This document shows positions 60,583 to 64,000 of a DNA stretch of 64,000 bases, piece after piece. Under the pieces are notes generated by a model. It had not been told where the DNA came from, did not search any database, and was given only the letters and a program-made list of their open reading frames with translations. The position numbers and the translations under genes were made by a program. Source of the stretch: Streptomyces iconiensis. GTDB taxonomy: Bacteria > Actinomycetota > Actinomycetes > Streptomycetales > Streptomycetaceae. Every line of letters starts with the position of its first letter. The first letter of the stretch is position 1. Location of the stretch: the NCBI RefSeq assembly GCF_028657195.3, contig NZ_JANCPR020000035.1, positions 38,908-102,907 of the forward strand, read 5' to 3'.

Positions 60583-61042
60583 GCACGCAGAACTCGTTGC
60601 CCTCAGGGTCCGTCATGATCACCCATTCCCCGCCCTGCTCCTTCACGTGGTCCTGGACCGTGGCCCCAAGGCCGCTAAGGCGCTTCACCTCCGTTTCGCG
60701 CTCACCGGCAGGACCGTGCAGATCGATGTGGAGACGGTTCTTGGCCGGCTTCTCCTCCGACTCCGGTACGCGATTGAAGAGCAGCCGGCGCCCCAGGCCC
60801 GCGCCGCTCTCCGGGGTGAACGGGTCCTCGGGGTGGCGTACCGCCGCCGCGTCGCGCCACGCGGGCCGGTCATGGTGCTCGACCAGCAGGTCGGAAGAGA
60901 TGGCGCCGAGGCCGAGGAGCCGGCCGATGAGGCCGCTGTGGTCCTCGACCTCGTAGTGGAGCGCGGCTGACCAGAAGTCGGCTTGCGCGTGCGGATCATG
61001 GGCGTCCACGACGAGCTTCCAGTGCACGGGAGTTGGAGTCAT
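60578..61042 (-). CDS. VOC (glyoxalase/bleomycin-resistance-like) protein
   Basis: A 154-residue vicinal-oxygen-chelate protein. The first metal-side strand is VHWKLVVDAHDPHAQADFWS. The second half has KNRLHIDLHG and the closing VIMTDPEGNEFCVH. The layout is the two-module fold of small actinobacterial VOC proteins. ATG 61042 is used; a GTG two codons upstream is equally possible. Function (isomerase, dioxygenase or binding) is not determined. Confidence 0.88.
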   Translation of the reverse strand: MTPTPVHWKLVVDAHDPHAQADFWSAALHYEVEDHSGLIGRLLGLGAISSDLLVEHHDRPAWRDAAAVRHPEDPFTPESGAGLGRRLLFNRVPESEEKPAKNRLHIDLHGPAGERETEVKRLSGLGATVQDHVKEQGGEWVIMTDPEGNEFCVH

Positions 61043-61235
61043 GGTCACTATTCATAGACCACGGCACTGACATCGCGGCTCTGCCGCCCGGTGCCGCCTG
61101 GGCCGCCCGGTGCCGCCCGGTGAAACAGTGAGCGGATACCGAGGTGGGCTCGGTATCCGCTCATGTGCCATGGGGCCCGGGGTGTTCAGCCGTTGTTGCT
61201 CGGGGGGCTCTCCACGGCGGTGCCGGCTCTACGGG

Positions 61236-62174
61236 TCAGCGGCCGGTTCCGTTGCCCTTCGCGTCGTGTGTGCACATCGTGTCGGCCACGGCGGCGGGGT
61301 TGCCGTCGGCGCTGCCCCATGCCTTCGCGTTGTCCTTGAACTTCTTGTACAGCTCGCCGTCCGGCGCCACCTCGACCAGGTTCGTGTCCGCCCACGACTG
61401 GTAATCGGCGTGCCGGTATTCGTTGTCGGTGTACTGCGAAATGACGTCCTTCAGGCCGCCCTGGTCGTTGAACATGGAGTGGCTGCCCCAGCCGACGAAG
61501 ACGCGCGGGAATTCGCGGCCCTTGCCGGCGCTGCCACGGTCCGCGTTCCAGCTCTCGGCGTCGCCCCAATTCTTGATGCGGTGCTCGCCGTGCGCACTCA
61601 GCAGAAGCTGGTCCCGGGTCCAGTCGTCACCGTTCTTCTTCCAGGACACGTCGATGTGCTCGAAGTCGTGGCGATGTCCGCCGGCCTCACCGCTGGGCTG
61701 GAATCCGCTGGTGGCCATGTAGAGGGTGTAGCTGACCCGGATCTTGTCCGGACTGCACTTCTTGACCGTGTAGTACGTGGGGTGCGGTGAGCCCTTCTTC
61801 GGGCAACCGCCGTCGCTGTTGGGCCAGTTGGGCGTCTTGGCACCGTCGGTCGGGTTGCCGGACGAGTCGAAGGCGTCCTCGGGCCAGCAGGGGTCGTTGC
61901 TGTTGGCGCGGGGGAAATTCCACTCCGGAACGGATGCCTTGGCGAAGTCCTGCAGTGACGCCGGGCCCTCCTTGAGCGGCTCGTTCAGCGTGCCGATGCC
62001 CGCCTTGCCGGCCCCGTCAGCTTTCTGTTCCTTCGGCGCCGACGACGACGGCTTCTTGCCGCTGTTGTCGCTGCCGCCGCTGTCTCCGCCGTCGCCCCCG
62101 CAGGCGGTGAGGAGTAGAGCGCTTGCCGCGGTGGCCGCGACAAGTACGGCTACGCGATTTCGGATTCCTAACAT
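61236..62174 (-). CDS. Lipoprotein with NPP1/Nep1-like (NLP) domain
   Basis: A 312-residue exported lipoprotein. The lipobox LLLTACGG places the modified cysteine near residue 25, after a standard hydrophobic core. A Gly/Ser/Asp/Lys-rich tether follows to about residue 60. The hallmark is GEAGGHRHDFEHIDVSW near residue 163, matching the NLP heptapeptide GHRHDWE with Trp replaced by Phe. NLPs are necrosis- and ethylene-inducing toxins of oomycetes, fungi and bacteria that bind plant sphingolipids. Here it would be anchored to the cell membrane rather than freely secreted. The mature part has several cysteines (DPCWPED, GGCPKKG, VKKCSPD, DTMCTHD). Confidence 0.85.
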   Translation of the reverse strand: MLGIRNRVAVLVAATAASALLLTACGGDGGDSGGSDNSGKKPSSSAPKEQKADGAGKAGIGTLNEPLKEGPASLQDFAKASVPEWNFPRANSNDPCWPEDAFDSSGNPTDGAKTPNWPNSDGGCPKKGSPHPTYYTVKKCSPDKIRVSYTLYMATSGFQPSGEAGGHRHDFEHIDVSWKKNGDDWTRDQLLLSAHGEHRIKNWGDAESWNADRGSAGKGREFPRVFVGWGSHSMFNDQGGLKDVISQYTDNEYRHADYQSWADTNLVEVAPDGELYKKFKDNAKAWGSADGNPAAVADTMCTHDAKGNGTGR

Positions 62175-62745
62175 CGCGATTTCCCTCTCCGTGGTCGTTC
62201 CGGCTCTTCCGGAACGGTCCCAGGCAAGTACGCAGCGAGGCGCGTGTCCGGTTCGCTCGGAGACGATTCCGCTACAACAGAAACGAGGCCATGACAAAGG
62301 AAGGAGACGATCCGCTTCCGTCGTACGCGCCCGGTGCTCCAGCGCGCAGCCCACGTACGCGCCCCGGCGCCCGCAATTGGTCGCGCATCGACCCCCGCCG
62401 TCGGCCCGGCCGCGAGCCGTGCCGGGATCGGCGAACCCGCGGTGCGCGATGGCGGAGAGCTGAGCCTGGTGGGTCGGGGAGCAGCGCCGGAGCGGGCACG
62501 CGGGCCGGCCCGGGGCAGGTGCCCTATTGGCCTGTACCAGCCGTCGCAGAGCCACAGTTGGCTCACAGAGGTGTTCAAGGGGAAGCGCCGTCCCACTACT
62601 CTCAGCCAGGCCAGTAGCACCCCCCCACACCCAGGTAGCGCGCTGGCGCGGGCTGTGTATCGGGAGCGTTCCCAGGCGGCGTTCCCGGCGCGGCCCACCG
62701 CGCCCGGGTGAACTCTTGACCGCCGATCTCTGGGAGGGATCAACG
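62175..62745. other. 571-bp divergent intergenic region
   Basis: It separates the leftward NLP lipoprotein gene from the rightward dehydrogenase gene and presumably holds both promoters. A small frame from ATG 62291 is Arg/Pro-rich with no good ribosome-binding site, so I do not call it. A GAGCC-ACAGTT-GGCTC inverted repeat lies near 62551. No strong hairpin is seen. Confidence 0.45.
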
Positions 62746-63885
62746 GTGAAAGTTCGAAAAAGCTCGGTGATCATCGGCACGCTGACTCTTGTCGCGACGC
62801 TGGCGCTGTCCACGGCGGCTGCGGTGGAGCAGGAAGCGCCGCCGCGCGCGGAAGCGGCGAAGGTGAAGCTGACCGAGGTGGCGCAGGCGGAGAATCCGAC
62901 GGCCGGGGTAGCGGGCCCCGCAGACACGGTCTGGATCGCTGAACGCGCGGGAAAGATCCGGGTCATGGACGAGCAGGGCCTCGGCGAACCCGTGCTCGAC
63001 ATCTCCGACGAGACCACCGTCGACGGCGAACGCGGCCTGCTGGGCCTCGCCTTCGACTACGGGGCGCAGCACCTCTACATCTCGTTCACCGACCTCAAGG
63101 GCACCAGCACCATCGACGAGTTCGCCATGGAGGACGGCCGGATCAAGGAGGACACCCGGCGCACGGTCCTCACCCAGGAACAGCCCTACTCCAACCACAA
63201 CGGCGGCGACATCGCCTTCGGCCCCGACGGCATGCTCTACATCGCCTTCGGCGACGGCGGCAGCGGCGGCGACCCGCACGGCAATGGGCAGAACCTCGAC
63301 ACGCTCCTCGGGAAACTGCTGCGCATCGACCCCTCGAAGGGCGACCCGTACGCCATTCCTGAAGGCAATCCGTTCGCCGGCGACCCCAAGGCGCGCGACG
63401 AGATCTGGTCCTACGGCCTGCGCAACCCCTGGCGGTTCTCCTTCGACGAGGCGAAGGGCGATCTCCTCATCGGGGACGTCGGCCAGAGCGCGCGGGAAGA
63501 GATCGACTGGGCGCCGGCGAGCAGCTACGGCGGCGAGAACTACGGCTGGTCCCAGATGGAAGGCACCCTGCCCTTCCGCGAGGGCCAGGAACCGGCGAAC
63601 CATGTGCCCCCGGTCTTCGAGTACGACCACACCCCGACCCGCTGCTCGGTGACCGGCGGCTATGTGTACCGGGGCGAGGCCGTTCCAGGTCTCCGGGGTT
63701 CCTATGTCTTCAGCGACTACTGCGAGGGCGACATCCGCGCCCTGACCATGAAGAACGGTCAGGTCACGAAGGAGACCAACCTCGGTGTGAACGGCGGCGA
63801 GATCGTCGCGTTCGCGCAGGGCGGCGACCGCGAGCTGTACGCGCTCGCGCTCGGCGGGAGCGTCTACCGGTTGGACGCTGCCTGA
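62746..63885 (+). CDS. Secreted PQQ-dependent sugar dehydrogenase (glucose/sorbosone type)
   Basis: A 379-residue exported beta-propeller. A signal peptide (IIGTLTLVATLALSTAAAV) precedes the propeller. Family motifs are GPADTVWIAERAGKIRVMDE, GERGLLGLAFDY, SNHNGGDIAFGPDGMLYIAF with GDGGSGGDPHGNGQN, LGKLLRIDPS, EIWSYGLRNPWRFSFD, GDVGQSAREEIDW and the final CSVTGGYVYRGEAVPGLRGS. It likely oxidises an aldose outside the cell with bound PQQ and calcium. The GTG at 62746 follows GGAGGG by 7 bp. An unpaired divergent neighbour is the NLP lipoprotein. Confidence 0.93.
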   Translation: MKVRKSSVIIGTLTLVATLALSTAAAVEQEAPPRAEAAKVKLTEVAQAENPTAGVAGPADTVWIAERAGKIRVMDEQGLGEPVLDISDETTVDGERGLLGLAFDYGAQHLYISFTDLKGTSTIDEFAMEDGRIKEDTRRTVLTQEQPYSNHNGGDIAFGPDGMLYIAFGDGGSGGDPHGNGQNLDTLLGKLLRIDPSKGDPYAIPEGNPFAGDPKARDEIWSYGLRNPWRFSFDEAKGDLLIGDVGQSAREEIDWAPASSYGGENYGWSQMEGTLPFREGQEPANHVPPVFEYDHTPTRCSVTGGYVYRGEAVPGLRGSYVFSDYCEGDIRALTMKNGQVTKETNLGVNGGEIVAFAQGGDRELYALALGGSVYRLDAA

Positions 63886-63920
63886 CGCCGGCCGGCACTG
63901 CCTGACGCCGGCCGGCACCG
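63881..63920. repeat. Two 20-bp direct repeats after the dehydrogenase
   Basis: CCTGACGCCGGCCGGCACTG is repeated with one mismatch (CACCG). The first copy contains the stop codon. The rest of the window to 64000 shows no gene. Confidence 0.75.
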
Positions 63921-64000
63921 CCTGTTACTGCCCGGCCCGGTTCTTCTGCCGGGTACGACACGGCTCTGAGCCAGAGCGCAGAGGTGCGCCGGGAATGCAC

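Noticed and set aside
62291..62617. Small plus-strand ORF in the NLP/dehydrogenase gap
   Set aside because: Arg/Pro/Ala-rich without a strong ribosome-binding site or motif; most likely non-coding promoter DNA.

Overview
The window is high-GC actinobacterial DNA, almost certainly from a Streptomyces-like organism. Codon third positions are strongly GC-rich, GTG starts and 4-bp stop/start overlaps are frequent, and the gene families are typical of the genus: a large NRPS, LuxR/GntR/HxlR/LacI regulators, SpoIIE-type phosphatase with MASE1, DUF2637, secreted PLD and a lipoprotein. I saw no rRNA, tRNA, CRISPR array, insertion sequence or phage gene.

Layout. Bases 1-14.2 kb hold the end of a non-ribosomal peptide assembly line: a 5'-truncated A-PCP-C-A-PCP protein, then C-A-PCP-C-A-PCP-reductase. 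The terminal reductase predicts release as a peptide aldehyde or alcohol. Binding-pocket residues read by eye suggest Gln-like, unknown, Thr-like and Asn. A carbamoyltransferase with an altered HDLP motif follows. At 14.3-17.5 kb a divergent Lrp/AsnC regulator sits against an asparaginase-aspartase operon with a palindrome between them. At 17.6-22.5 kb are a secreted protein, a methyltransferase and an ABC transporter with its own operator. At 22.7-29.2 kb are MASE1, SpoIIE phosphatase and LuxR genes, a truncated flavoprotein fused by overlap to an MFS exporter, and a DUF2637 membrane protein.

At 29.6-35.8 kb is carbohydrate catabolism: IolE-like isomerase, LacI regulator, NanE, ROK kinase, GntR and an SP-family sugar porter with paired operators. 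At 36.3-39.1 kb are an FCD-type GntR and a divergent HxlR/MFS pair with duplicated operators. At 39.1-45.8 kb is an oxalate operon read leftwards: ThDP decarboxylase, formyl-CoA transferase, NDP-forming acyl-CoA synthetase and an OxlT-like antiporter. Next to it (46.1-49.7 kb) is a tightly overlapped four-gene cassette (acyl-CoA dehydrogenase, PIG-L deacetylase, NodS-like methyltransferase, GT2 glycosyltransferase) whose chemistry resembles Nod-factor assembly. It is followed by an orphan MurE.

The right end (51.8-64 kb) carries UDGb, a secreted PLD protein, a voltage-gated cation channel with an unusual filter, a deaminase, two unknown overlapping genes, an FGGY kinase, a small cysteine-rich secreted protein, GNAT and VOC proteins, an NLP/NPP1-like lipoprotein and a secreted PQQ-type sugar dehydrogenase.

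A striking background feature is the number of short tandem repeats (8-28 bp units), both inside genes (NRPS adenylation domains, N-terminal extensions) and in intergenic gaps.
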